Shown here in pieces: positions 1-7,901 of a stretch of DNA of 64,000 nucleotides; the stretch's first letter is position 1; each line of letters starts with the position of its first letter. The stretch is taken from contig AP022133.1 in assembly GCA_014169315.1 (NCBI GenBank), positions 2,604,001 through 2,668,000 on the forward strand. Reading direction: 5' to 3'. The stretch comes from Enterobacter cloacae. GTDB taxonomy: Bacteria; Pseudomonadota; Gammaproteobacteria; Enterobacterales; Enterobacteriaceae. The notes beneath the pieces are model-generated. The model had not been told where the DNA came from. It worked only from the letters and a program-made list of their open reading frames with translations, and ran no database searches. Made by a program: the position numbers and the translations under genes.

Positions 1-939
1 GGTGAGTAATTTTACCGATGAACTGTTGCCATAGTACGGTTCATTCAATGCAAACGGCGACGTTTTAACAAACGCCGAGATGAAACGGCAATATTGATGC
101 TCACCACGCAGTTTCCATGCCGCCCGCGCAGCGTAGCTGCAGATGGCCTGCCGCATTTCTTCATAGTCGGTGATACGGCTACCGAAAGAACGTGAACAGA
201 CTATCTCCTGCTTCGCAGGTGCAAACTCTTCCAGATTGAGACATGGCTCGCCTCGCAGTTCCCGTACGGTACGCTCAAGCACCACATTGAAGTGTTTCCG
301 GATAATCCACGTACTCTGTTCTGAGAGATCGAGAGCGGTTTTAATACCCATCGCGTTGAGCTTCTTGCTGATACGCCTCCCGACGCCCCAAACATCTTCT
401 ACCGGGATTAAAGCCAGTAGCCGACGCTGACGGTCGATGCTCGAAAGGTCCACGACTCCACCAGTCTGTCGCTGCCACTTCTTTGCTGCCTGGTTGGCCA
501 GTTTAGCCAGCGTCTTTGTCTGTGCTATCCCGACACCGACAGTAAGATGCGTACGCTTCAAAACCGTCGCGCGGATCTCTTTGCCAAACTCCGTCAGATC
601 CCGGCAATTGCGCACTCCGGTCAGGTCACTGAAGGCCTCATCAATGCTGTAGATTTCCACCTGCGGGCTCATTTCCTCAAGCGTCGTCATCACCCGGTTG
701 GACATATCCGCGTAGAGTTCATAGTTGCTACTGAAGCACACCACCCCATGCTGCCTGAAGAGATCTTTCTGTTTAAAGAACGGCTCACCCATTTTCACGA
801 AGGGTTTTGCTTCAGCTGAGCGAGAGATGACGCAACCATCGTTGTTTGACAAAACGACGACTGGACGACCCTTCAGATCCGGGCGAAAAACAGTTTCACA
901 TGAGGCGTAGAAAGAGTTCACATCACACAGTGCAAACAT
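1..939 (-). CDS. umuC: UmuC, catalytic subunit of DNA polymerase V (partial, cut by window edge)
   Basis: Y-family translesion polymerase subunit that, with UmuD'2, copies past DNA lesions in the SOS response. The reading frame is open for 313 codons to the left edge; the family is about 422 residues, so roughly the last 110 are outside. The N-terminus MFALCDVNSFYASCE carries the first metal-binding Asp, and YSIDEAFSD carries the catalytic Asp-Glu pair near residues 101-102; the GVGIAQTKTLAKLAN palm segment and the helix-hairpin-helix VWGVGRRISKKL follow. The ATG at 939 lies 2 nt after the umuD stop, so the two are translationally coupled. The frame is intact, but transcription is probably impaired by the upstream IS. 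Identity is certain. Confidence 0.96.
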   Translation of the reverse strand, partial: MFALCDVNSFYASCETVFRPDLKGRPVVVLSNNDGCVISRSAEAKPFVKMGEPFFKQKDLFRQHGVVCFSSNYELYADMSNRVMTTLEEMSPQVEIYSIDEAFSDLTGVRNCRDLTEFGKEIRATVLKRTHLTVGVGIAQTKTLAKLANQAAKKWQRQTGGVVDLSSIDRQRRLLALIPVEDVWGVGRRISKKLNAMGIKTALDLSEQSTWIIRKHFNVVLERTVRELRGEPCLNLEEFAPAKQEIVCSRSFGSRITDYEEMRQAICSYAARAAWKLRGEHQYCRFISAFVKTSPFALNEPYYGNSSSVKLLT

Positions 940-941
940 GA

Positions 942-1361
942 TCAGACAGCAGATTTCACGATGTACGTCACTACACCAAAAATTTCCAGATTATCTTCAC
1001 TACCTATAATAAATGGCCTGTATGCGGAATTTTCAGGTTTGAGCATGACAACAGGATGCAGCTGAAGACGCTTAACCGTGAATTCACCGTCGACAGCAGC
1101 AATGACGATATCCCCGTGCTCAGCAGTACGGGAGCTATCAACAACCAGTAGATCACCAGAACTGATCCCGGCCTCAATCATTGAATCGCCTGCGGCTTTG
1201 ACGAAGTAGGTCGAGCTGGGATGAGAAACAAGCAACTTATTGAGATCAATGCGCTGCTCAACGTAGTCGGCAGCCGGACTGGGGGATCCACACTGCACTA
1301 AATCACTGAAAAGCGGGATAGCAATAATTTCCCGTAAATCTGCTGGTCTGTAGAATTCCAT
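942..1361 (-). CDS. umuD: UmuD, self-cleaving polymerase V accessory protein
   Basis: LexA-like S24 autoprotease that is trimmed on RecA filaments to UmuD' and then joins UmuC to form polymerase V. I chose the ATG at 1361 rather than an upstream ATG at 1370 because it gives 139 residues and puts the landmarks at the canonical numbers: cleavage site Cys24-Gly25 (in LVQCGSP), nucleophile Ser60 ([10 protein letters not shown]) and general base Lys97 (EFTVKRLQ). It is first gene of umuDC. Only about 30 bp separate the start codon from the end of an ISL3-family element, so its native promoter has been split. Confidence 0.95.
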   Translation of the reverse strand: MEFYRPADLREIIAIPLFSDLVQCGSPSPAADYVEQRIDLNKLLVSHPSSTYFVKAAGDSMIEAGISSGDLLVVDSSRTAEHGDIVIAAVDGEFTVKRLQLHPVVMLKPENSAYRPFIIGSEDNLEIFGVVTYIVKSAV

Positions 1362-1378
1362 AATGCACATCTCAATGA

Positions 1379-1390
1379 CTGTTTTTATAT
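1379..1390 (-). promoter_or_regulatory. umuD-proximal part of the disrupted LexA box
   Basis: On the minus strand this reads ATATAAAAACAG, the downstream 12 bases of the umuDC LexA box. Joined to the sequence on the far side of the IS (2715-2718), and counting the target duplication once, it restores CTGTATATAAAAACAG, the classical umuDC operator. The -10-like TATAAA stays attached to umuD; the upstream CTG half and any -35 element have been moved 1.3 kb away. Confidence 0.88.
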
Positions 1391-2706
1391 GGGTCTTCCC
1401 CGATCATGGTGGGAAGGCTCAGAACGCCATATTCAGCTTTCCGTAGTGGAACATCACCCCCAGTTTAAAGCGCTCCCGGTTTCGGTATCCCCTGGCTTTT
1501 ATCCTCAGCAGCCTGATCTTGCTGTTAAGTGCCTCCGCATTTCCGTTTGAGACACTGTGTCGCATCGCATTCAGGATCCCGTACAGCCTTTTTCCTATCG
1601 TTTTCGCGGCATTTTTCATCATGGGAACGTCACTGTTAGCCGCCAGCGCCAACCATCTCTGCCAGTCACTCCGTCTTTCCTCGCTCCATGGCCTGTTCCA
1701 GATATCCTTTGCCAGCTCTTTCAGCGCCCAGCACTGGCTCGTCAGCTTCATCTGTGCACGCAGCCACATCAGCTTTTCCTGCCGGGATTCGGTCATCCAC
1801 TTATCGCTGTACTGCCACAGGAAGCGGGTTCCTTTTGCCTGGTGTCGGCTTTCAACAGGGAGGTGCGGATGTTCATTCTGACGGGTTTTATCAACTACCT
1901 CGCCCAGTTGCTTCGCCACATGGAAGCGGTCAAAGGCGATTTTCTCAACCGCACTGGGTAAGTGGATACGCGCTGCTCTTATATAGCCCGCGTTCATGTC
2001 CATTGAGAGCGTTTTGATAGCCAGCAACTGCCCATCAGTGAGCGTGCGAAGATAGCCGGCAAGACTCTCTGTGCCGCGATCATCCGTTAAGGCCAGCGCC
2101 CGACCATCGCGATCGGAGATCACCGTTATGTAACGATGTCCTTTTTTAAAGGCGACCTCATCCACATTCATATGACGGGCGGATAATGGCTTTTTTATCC
2201 GGGCAAGACCTCGCTTAACTGCCCGGGTCATAATGCCGTCAACCGCATTCCAACTGAGCTTAAGTTGCTTCCTGACAGCATCAACGGTGCTGATTTTCAG
2301 CCATGAGAGAACGAACGATTCGAATAGCAACGTATACCGGCTTCCGGGGCCAGCCCACGGAACAGGCAACGTCAGGCAGCCATGCTCCGGACACATAATT
2401 CGTGGAACATCGGCTTCAACAATAGTGGTGAACTGGCAGGTATCAAGATGGCGCCATTTACGATGACGGTGATCGTGAACAGAACAGGATTTACCGCAGG
2501 TCGGACAGGCTAGCCGGGTGTTTTCAGCGATCTCAATAGTGACAGTAACAGAACCGGCATTTTCATCGAGAGAAAGGGACTTTACCTGCCACGGATCGGA
2601 CAGGTTGAGAATATGAGCGTAGAGGGACTTTTCGTCCATGGCGGTGACCTCTGGCGATTAAATACACCATTATCATGCCTTCAGCCACCACAACAAGGGA
2701 AGACCC
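1391..2706 (-). mobile_element. ISL3-family insertion sequence, complete, 1316 bp
   Basis: Complete element. Both outer ends begin GGGTCTTCCC (1391-1400 and, inverted, 2697-2706), with weaker inverted similarity further in. It is flanked by a perfect 8-bp target duplication TTTTATAT at 1383-1390 and 2707-2714; 8 bp is the ISL3 norm. The single transposase gene fills the element and reads toward umuDC. Perfect ends and duplication point to a recent insertion. The target was the LexA box of umuDC. Confidence 0.93.
1419..2639 (-). CDS. ISL3-family transposase
   Basis: DDE transposase of 406 residues, a usual length for ISL3-family enzymes. The N-terminal zinc ribbon shows CPTCGKSC (about residues 45-52) with a downstream CPEHGC, followed by the DDE domain; the segments NVDEVAFKKGH, SMDMNAGY and AFDRFHVAKQL are typical ISL3 core motifs. 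It is encoded inside the element between the two inverted ends and is co-oriented with umuDC, so read-through from its promoter could give some unregulated umuDC transcription (inference). I cannot name the exact IS without a database match. Confidence 0.93.
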   Translation of the reverse strand: MDEKSLYAHILNLSDPWQVKSLSLDENAGSVTVTIEIAENTRLACPTCGKSCSVHDHRHRKWRHLDTCQFTTIVEADVPRIMCPEHGCLTLPVPWAGPGSRYTLLFESFVLSWLKISTVDAVRKQLKLSWNAVDGIMTRAVKRGLARIKKPLSARHMNVDEVAFKKGHRYITVISDRDGRALALTDDRGTESLAGYLRTLTDGQLLAIKTLSMDMNAGYIRAARIHLPSAVEKIAFDRFHVAKQLGEVVDKTRQNEHPHLPVESRHQAKGTRFLWQYSDKWMTESRQEKLMWLRAQMKLTSQCWALKELAKDIWNRPWSEERRSDWQRWLALAANSDVPMMKNAAKTIGKRLYGILNAMRHSVSNGNAEALNSKIRLLRIKARGYRNRERFKLGVMFHYGKLNMAF

Positions 2707-2718
2707 TTTTATATACAG
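2707..2718 (-). promoter_or_regulatory. Distal part of the disrupted umuDC LexA box
   Basis: On the minus strand this reads CTGTATATAAAA: the upstream CTG half of the SOS box plus the duplicated 8-bp target. The normal umuDC -35 region would lie just beyond it. It now sits on the wrong side of the IS. Confidence 0.85.
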
Positions 2719-2857
2719 TAGTTTCATTTGAGAATACGTGCAAGACACTGGATACGCTATGTCTGTGTAAAGCCTCACCGCTTCGCTTCTAAGTTTCTAT
2801 CTCGCTTCGAATTATGGTCTTTGTAAATTTTCCGGCGATGGTTTCTTATGCTCATCA

Positions 2858-2996
2858 TTCAGCCAGCATTTGATGTTTGTTCAACGTGGATCGGTGGTAT
2901 GAACAGGATCAGGTGGACATGCTACACACCAGAATGCCAACGGCAATGTCCCCAGGACACCCCCAGGATAAATTCATGCTGAAGAAAGTTGTGTAG
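2858..2996 (+). pseudogene. Decayed C-terminal end of a phage-type tyrosine recombinase
   Basis: No intact gene is present. One frame reads TWIGGMN and, after a one-base shift, another reads DQVDMLHTRMPTAMSPGHPQ and stops at 2996. That pattern (W-I-G-x-M-x-x-D-Q-V, then an Arg and a Pro-rich tail) is the extreme C-terminus of phage integrases and resembles the better-preserved fragment at 62098-62406. It lies between umuDC and ldhA and is probably a scar of a lost prophage. The rest of 2719-3132 shows no gene; the last 100 bases are AT-rich and must hold the ldhA promoter. Confidence 0.5.
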
Positions 2997-3132
2997 TTTG
3001 AATATCATAGAGTTAATGGGTATAGATGTTCTAAAATAATTCATAGAACCCATTGAATTCAATAATATTTTATAAATTGTAAGAATATTTTAATCATGCT
3101 AACGTGGATGCAAAATTAATGGAGAAAGTCTT

Positions 3133-4122
3133 ATGAAACTCGCGATATACAGCACAAAGCAGTACGACAAAAAGTATCTGCAACATGTTAACGAGGCTTA
3201 CGGATTCGAACTTGAATTTTTCGACTTTCTGCTGACTGAAAAAACAGCCAAAACGGCGCACGGTTGTGATGGTGTTTGCATCTTTGTAAACGACGACGGC
3301 AGCCGCCCGGTGCTGGAAGAGTTGAAAAAGCATGGGGTGAAGTATATCGCCCTGCGCTGCGCTGGCTTCAACAACGTGGATCTTGATGCGGCGAAAGAAC
3401 TGGGTCTGAAGGTGGTGCGCGTACCGGCTTATTCGCCGGAAGCGGTCGCCGAGCACGCCATCGGGATGATGATGTCGCTGAACCGTCGTATTCACCGCGC
3501 TTATCAACGCACGCGTGATGCCAACTTCTCTCTGGAAGGATTGACCGGTTTCACCATGTACGGCAAAACCGCCGGTGTAATTGGTACTGGTAAAATTGGC
3601 GTCGCGACACTTCGCATTCTGAAAGGTTTTGGTATGCGCCTGCTGGCGTTTGATCCGTACCCAAGCGCTGCCGCGCTGGAGCTGGGCGTGGAGTATGTCG
3701 ACCTGACGACGCTGCTATCCCAGTCAGACGTTATCTCCCTGCACTGCCCGCTGACGCCGGAAAACTATCACCTGCTTAACCAGGCGGCGTTTGACCAGAT
3801 GAAAGACGGCGTGATGATCATCAACACCAGCCGTGGCGGGTTGATTGACTCTCAGGCCGCAATTGAAGCGCTGAAAACTCAGAAGATAGGCGCGCTGGGT
3901 ATGGACGTGTATGAAAACGAACGCGATCTGTTCTTTGAGGATAAGTCTAACGACGTGATCCAGGACGATGTGTTCCGTCGCCTGTCTGCCTGCCATAACG
4001 TCCTGTTCACTGGCCACCAGGCGTTCCTGACGGCCGAAGCGCTGATCAGCATTTCGGAAACGACGCTGGGGAATTTGCAGCAGCTGGAGAAAGGCGAAGC
4101 ATGCCCTAACGCGCTGGTATAA
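3133..4122 (+). CDS. ldhA: D-lactate dehydrogenase, NAD-dependent, fermentative
   Basis: Reduces pyruvate to D-lactate with NADH in the cytoplasm during fermentation. It is 329 residues, the E. coli LdhA length, in the D-2-hydroxyacid dehydrogenase fold. The nucleotide site is G151-T-G-K-I-G156; catalytic residues are visible as Arg234 (NTSRGG), Glu263 (DVYENE) and His295 (FTGHQAF). The ATG is preceded by a GGAGA ribosome site 8 nt upstream. It is a single gene closed by a strong terminator and convergent with dcp. Identity is secure. Confidence 0.97.
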   Translation: MKLAIYSTKQYDKKYLQHVNEAYGFELEFFDFLLTEKTAKTAHGCDGVCIFVNDDGSRPVLEELKKHGVKYIALRCAGFNNVDLDAAKELGLKVVRVPAYSPEAVAEHAIGMMMSLNRRIHRAYQRTRDANFSLEGLTGFTMYGKTAGVIGTGKIGVATLRILKGFGMRLLAFDPYPSAAALELGVEYVDLTTLLSQSDVISLHCPLTPENYHLLNQAAFDQMKDGVMIINTSRGGLIDSQAAIEALKTQKIGALGMDVYENERDLFFEDKSNDVIQDDVFRRLSACHNVLFTGHQAFLTAEALISISETTLGNLQQLEKGEACPNALV

Positions 4123-4129
4123 GCATTGT

Positions 4130-4163
4130 CACCCGGTGGCGTTGCGCCGCCGGGTGTTTTTTT
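4130..4163. terminator. Rho-independent terminator of ldhA
   Basis: Twelve-bp GC-rich stem (CACCCGGTGGCG with its complement, one G-T pair, loop TTG) followed by seven T on the plus strand. It lies between the convergent ldhA and dcp stops; its T tract overlaps the dcp stop codon. Confidence 0.9.
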
Positions 4164-6192
4164 AACTCAACCCACGATTCTTCAACATCGGTTCGATCTC
4201 AGGATCGTGCCCACGCCAGTTGCGGTACAGCGTTTCCAGGTCACTGCTGTTCCCGCGCGACAAAATCGCCTCACGGAATGCCTGCCCGTTCTCACGCGTT
4301 AACCCGCCCTGCTCGACAAACCACTGATAGCCATCGTCGGCCAGCATCTGCGTCCAGAGATACGCGTAATAACCTGCCGCATACCCGCCTCCGAAAATAT
4401 GGGCGAAGTAGCTGCTGCGATAGCGTGGCGGTACGGCGGGCAGATCCAGCCCCTCTTTTTTCAGCGCTGCGGCTTCAAAAGCCTCAACATCATCCACCGC
4501 ATCGCGGACGCTGTGCCAGTTCATATCCAGCAACGCTGCGCTCAGCAGTTCCGTCATGTCATAGCCTTTGTTGAACTGGGTCGCCTTGAGCATGTTGTCC
4601 CGCAGCGCTTCCGGCATCGGTTCTCCGGTTTCGTAATGACGGGCATAATGCGCAAACACCTGCGGATGGCTGGCCCAGTGTTCGTTGATTTGCGACGGGA
4701 ATTCGACGAAATCACGCGGCGTATTGGTGCCAGAGAGCGTGGCGTAACGCTGACTGGCAAACAGGCCGTGCAGCGTATGACCAAACTCATGGAATAGCGT
4801 GACCACATCATCCCAGGAGATCAGCGCCGCCTGTTCGTTAGCCGGTTTTTGATAGTTACAGACGTTGTAGATAACCGGACGCGCAGCACGCTCATACGAT
4901 TGCTCGACAAAATTCCCCATCCACGCGCCACCGCCTTTGGAATCCCGGGCGAAGAAATCACCGTAGAACAGCGCCATGCCTTCACCGGTGTGGTCAAAGA
5001 TTTCCCATACGCGCACGTCCGGGTGATAGACCGGAATATCAAAACGCTCGACAAAACGGATGCCAAACAGCTGGCTGGCCGCCCAGAAGACGCCGTCATG
5101 CAACACGGTATTGAGGGCAAAGTACGGCCTGATCTGCGATTCATCCAGCGCATATTTCCCCAGGCGCACGCGCTCGGCGTAAAAAGACCAGTCCCAGGCC
5201 TGCACCGTGAAACCGCCCTGCTCGTCATCAATCACTTTCTGGATATCCGCCTGCTCACGCTCTGCCCGGGCGCGCGCCGCCGGCACGATACCGCGCATAA
5301 ATGCCAGCGCTGCTGCAGGGGTTTTCGCCATCTGATCGGCAATACTCCAGCTGGCGTAATCGTCAAAACCCAGCAGGTGTGCCTGACGCGCGCGCAGCGC
5401 GACGAGGCGGAGGATCAGCTCACGGGTGTCATTTTCATCCCCTTTCTGGGTGCGCACCCATCCCGCGTTAAACAGGTTTTCACGCGTTTGCCGATCGGTC
5501 AGCGCAGCAAGCGCAGGCTGCTGCGTGGTATTGAGCAGCGGTATCAGCCAGCGATCGTTCAACCCTTTCTCTGCGGCAGCCTGCGCGGCGGTCGCCATCT
5601 CGTCTGCGCTCAACCCCTCAAGCTGGTACGCATAATCCACCGCCAGACCACCCGTTTTATCCGCCGCCAGCAGGCGCTGATTAAACTGACTGGTCAGTAA
5701 CGCCGACTCGGTATTCAGCGCTTTCAGTTCCGTTTTCCCGGCATCGTTCAGGCGTGCGCCCGCCAGAATGAAGTGCTGATACGTCTCTTCCACCAGACGA
5801 CGGGATTCGGCATCCAGCGCCGCGCGATCCTGCCAGACGCTCTCCACGCGGGTGAAGAGCGTTTCGTTGAGCCAGATATCGTTCGCCAGCCCCGCCAGCT
5901 CTGTCGAAAACTGTTCGTCCAGCACCTGTAAATCATCATTGGTGTGTGCAGAGGTCATGGCGAAGAAAACGTTGCTCACGCGCGACAGCATGGCACCGCT
6001 TTTTTCCAGCGCCAGCACCGTGTTGTTGAAGTCAGGCGCGGCGGTCTGTGCAACGATGGCAGCAATATCTGCACGCTTCTGTCGTATGGCTTCATCGAAT
6101 GCAGGGCGATAATGGCTATCGTTGATTTCGTCAAAATGCGGAGCCTGATAAGGCAACAGGCTGATTTCAAAAAAAGGATTGCTGACCGACAT
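4162..6192 (-). CDS. dcp: Peptidyl-dipeptidase Dcp
   Basis: Zinc metallopeptidase of family M3 that removes C-terminal dipeptides from oligopeptides in peptide turnover. At 676 residues it is close to E. coli Dcp (681). The zinc motif HEFGH is in TLFHEFGHTLHGLFA at about residue 465, with the third ligand Glu in the downstream INEHW region; the conserved C-terminal block SSYFAHIFGGGYAAGYYAYLW is intact. There is no signal peptide, consistent with a cytoplasmic location. It is divergent from ydfG with 143 bp between the start codons, as in E. coli. Confidence 0.97.
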   Translation of the reverse strand: MSVSNPFFEISLLPYQAPHFDEINDSHYRPAFDEAIRQKRADIAAIVAQTAAPDFNNTVLALEKSGAMLSRVSNVFFAMTSAHTNDDLQVLDEQFSTELAGLANDIWLNETLFTRVESVWQDRAALDAESRRLVEETYQHFILAGARLNDAGKTELKALNTESALLTSQFNQRLLAADKTGGLAVDYAYQLEGLSADEMATAAQAAAEKGLNDRWLIPLLNTTQQPALAALTDRQTRENLFNAGWVRTQKGDENDTRELILRLVALRARQAHLLGFDDYASWSIADQMAKTPAAALAFMRGIVPAARARAEREQADIQKVIDDEQGGFTVQAWDWSFYAERVRLGKYALDESQIRPYFALNTVLHDGVFWAASQLFGIRFVERFDIPVYHPDVRVWEIFDHTGEGMALFYGDFFARDSKGGGAWMGNFVEQSYERAARPVIYNVCNYQKPANEQAALISWDDVVTLFHEFGHTLHGLFASQRYATLSGTNTPRDFVEFPSQINEHWASHPQVFAHYARHYETGEPMPEALRDNMLKATQFNKGYDMTELLSAALLDMNWHSVRDAVDDVEAFEAAALKKEGLDLPAVPPRYRSSYFAHIFGGGYAAGYYAYLWTQMLADDGYQWFVEQGGLTRENGQAFREAILSRGNSSDLETLYRNWRGHDPEIEPMLKNRGLS

Positions 6193-6335
6193 CTTTCACT
6201 CCTGAGAACGGTGTATCTCCCCAGAGTAGGCCAGGCCGCCCTCACCTGCAATGCTGTCATACAAAAGTTGCCTTAACGCCGCGCCCGCGCGCGTGCTATG
6301 GTAGTTCAACACAAAAAGCGTTGAGGAACAGTGAG

Positions 6336-7082
6336 ATGATTATTTTAGTTACCGGGGCGACGTCGGGTTTTGGTGAAAGCATCACGCGCCGCTTCGTTGC
6401 CAACGGGCATAAGGTGATTGCAACGGGTCGTCGTCAGGAGCGCCTGAAGGAGCTGAAAGATGAGTTAGGTGACTGTATCCTGACCGCGCAGCTGGACGTC
6501 CGCAACCGTGCCGCCATTGAAGAGATGATGGCGAACCTGCCTGCCGAATGGCATGCCATCGACGTGCTGGTCAATAATGCGGGTCTGGCGCTGGGTCTGG
6601 AGCCTGCCCACAAAGCCAGCGTGGAAGACTGGGAAAACATGATCGACACCAACAATAAAGGGCTGGTGTACATGACCCGCGCCGTACTGCCGGGCATGGT
6701 TGAGCGCAATCGCGGCCACGTGATCAACATCGGCTCTACCGCCGGTAGCTGGCCTTACGCAGGCGGTAACGTCTACGGCGCGACCAAAGCCTTCGTACGC
6801 CAGTTCAGCCTTAACCTGCGCACCGACCTGCACGGCACCGCCATTCGCGTCACCGATATCGAGCCAGGTCTGGTTGGCGGTACCGAGTTCTCTAACGTGC
6901 GTTTCAAAGGCGATGACGCAAAAGCGGATAAAACCTATGAAAACGCCAATGCACTGACACCGGAAGATATTACCGAAGCGGTCTGGTGGGTATCGACGCT
7001 GCCAAAACACGTCAACATTAATACCGTTGAAATGATGCCAGTCAGCCAGAGTTTTGCCGGACTTAGCATCCATCGCGGCTAA
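6336..7082 (+). CDS. ydfG: NADP-dependent 3-hydroxy acid / L-allo-threonine dehydrogenase YdfG
   Basis: Short-chain dehydrogenase that oxidises L-allo-threonine, L-serine and 3-hydroxy acids and also reduces malonic semialdehyde. The ATG at 6336 gives 248 residues, the family length, with GAGGA upstream; a TTG five codons earlier is unlikely. The Rossmann glycine motif is TGATSGFG (residues 6-13), NNAG follows at about 82, and the catalytic Ser/Tyr/Lys are in IGSTAGSWPYAGGNVYGATKAF with Tyr and Lys spaced YxxxK. It is followed by a short hairpin terminator and then rspR in the same direction. Confidence 0.96.
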   Translation: MIILVTGATSGFGESITRRFVANGHKVIATGRRQERLKELKDELGDCILTAQLDVRNRAAIEEMMANLPAEWHAIDVLVNNAGLALGLEPAHKASVEDWENMIDTNNKGLVYMTRAVLPGMVERNRGHVINIGSTAGSWPYAGGNVYGATKAFVRQFSLNLRTDLHGTAIRVTDIEPGLVGGTEFSNVRFKGDDAKADKTYENANALTPEDITEAVWWVSTLPKHVNINTVEMMPVSQSFAGLSIHRG

Positions 7083-7092
7083 TTTTGCCCTT

Positions 7093-7113
7093 CCCGGCCT
7101 GCGGGCCGGGTTT
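7093..7113 (+). terminator. Probable terminator after ydfG
   Basis: CCCGGCC / GGCCGGG stem with a four-base loop, followed by TTT then mixed bases. The stem is strong but the U tract is short. Confidence 0.6.
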
Positions 7114-7131
7114 GTCGCAGATCCCAAAAGA

Positions 7132-7142
7132 ATGGTAGTATG
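7132..7142 (+). promoter_or_regulatory. Candidate RspR operator upstream of rspR
   Basis: ATGGTAGTATG, 31 bases before the rspR start. The core ATGGTAG recurs upstream of ydfI (9452) and rspA (13341, opposite strand), the genes expected to be RspR targets. Assignment to RspR is inference from this shared placement. Confidence 0.45.
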
Positions 7143-7173
7143 TTCAGGCTAACTCTCTGAGAAATGACAACTC

Positions 7174-7860
7174 ATGGCCGCTGAATCACAACTTAATCCT
7201 ACCCAGCCTGTTAATCAGCAAATCTATCGCATTTTGCGACGTGATATTGTGCACTGCCTGATCCCGCCGGGAACACCACTCTCTGAAAAAGAGGTCTCGG
7301 TACGTTTTGACGTTTCCCGTCAGCCGGTGCGAGAGGCATTTATTAAGCTGGCTGAAAACGGCCTGATCCAGATCCGCCCCCAGCGCGGCAGTTATGTGAA
7401 TAAGATTTCACTTTCTCAGGTTCGTAATGGTTGTTTTGTCCGTCAGGCCATTGAATGTGCCGTCGCGCGCCGCGCCGCATCGCTTATCAATGACAACCAG
7501 TGTTATCAACTGGAGCAAAACCTGCATCAGCAGCGTATTGCGATTGACCGTAAACAGCTGAATGACTTTTTCCAGCTCGATGACGAGTTTCACCAGAAGC
7601 TGGCGCAAATTGCGGATTGTCAGCTGGCGTGGGACACCATCGAAAACATCAAAGCCACCATTGACCGCGTGCGCTATATGAGTCTTGATCATGTCTCGCC
7701 GCCGGAAATGTTGCTCCGACAGCACCACGATATTTTCAATTCGCTGGAAAAACGCGATCCTGATGGCGTGGAAAAAGCGATGACGCTGCATCTGCAGGAA
7801 ATTAGCGAGTCGGTCTTGTTGATTCGTCAGGAAAACAGCGACTGGTTTAGCGAAGAATAA
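7174..7860 (+). CDS. rspR: GntR/FCD-family repressor RspR (YdfH)
   Basis: Transcription factor; the E. coli homologue represses rspAB. It has 228 residues: an N-terminal winged helix (about 15-75; [29 protein letters not shown] is the FadR-type helix-turn-helix) and a C-terminal all-helical FCD ligand domain with the metal-site histidine segment [13 protein letters not shown] and a late His in LRQHHDIF. It sits next to ydfI and the rspAB block it probably controls, and a motif shared with both promoters lies in its own leader, which suggests autoregulation. Confidence 0.92.
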   Translation: MAAESQLNPTQPVNQQIYRILRRDIVHCLIPPGTPLSEKEVSVRFDVSRQPVREAFIKLAENGLIQIRPQRGSYVNKISLSQVRNGCFVRQAIECAVARRAASLINDNQCYQLEQNLHQQRIAIDRKQLNDFFQLDDEFHQKLAQIADCQLAWDTIENIKATIDRVRYMSLDHVSPPEMLLRQHHDIFNSLEKRDPDGVEKAMTLHLQEISESVLLIRQENSDWFSEE

Positions 7861-7864
7861 TGCT

Positions 7865-7895
7865 TGCCGCATCCCACCGCGTGCGGGATGCGGCA
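7865..7895. terminator. Hairpin between rspR and ydfI
   Basis: Perfect 11-bp stem TGCCGCATCCC/GGGATGCGGCA with a 9-base loop between convergent genes. There is no clear U run on either strand, so it is a possible rather than a textbook terminator. Confidence 0.5.
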
Positions 7896-7901
7896 GTGGT
7901 G

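Noticed and set aside
170..910. Plus-strand ORFs at the left end
   Set aside because: The minus-strand frame is umuC with all polymerase motifs; these are shadows.
4849..5700. 283-codon plus-strand ORF opposite dcp
   Set aside because: Antisense to a fully conserved Dcp coding region, without a ribosome site or recognisable domain.
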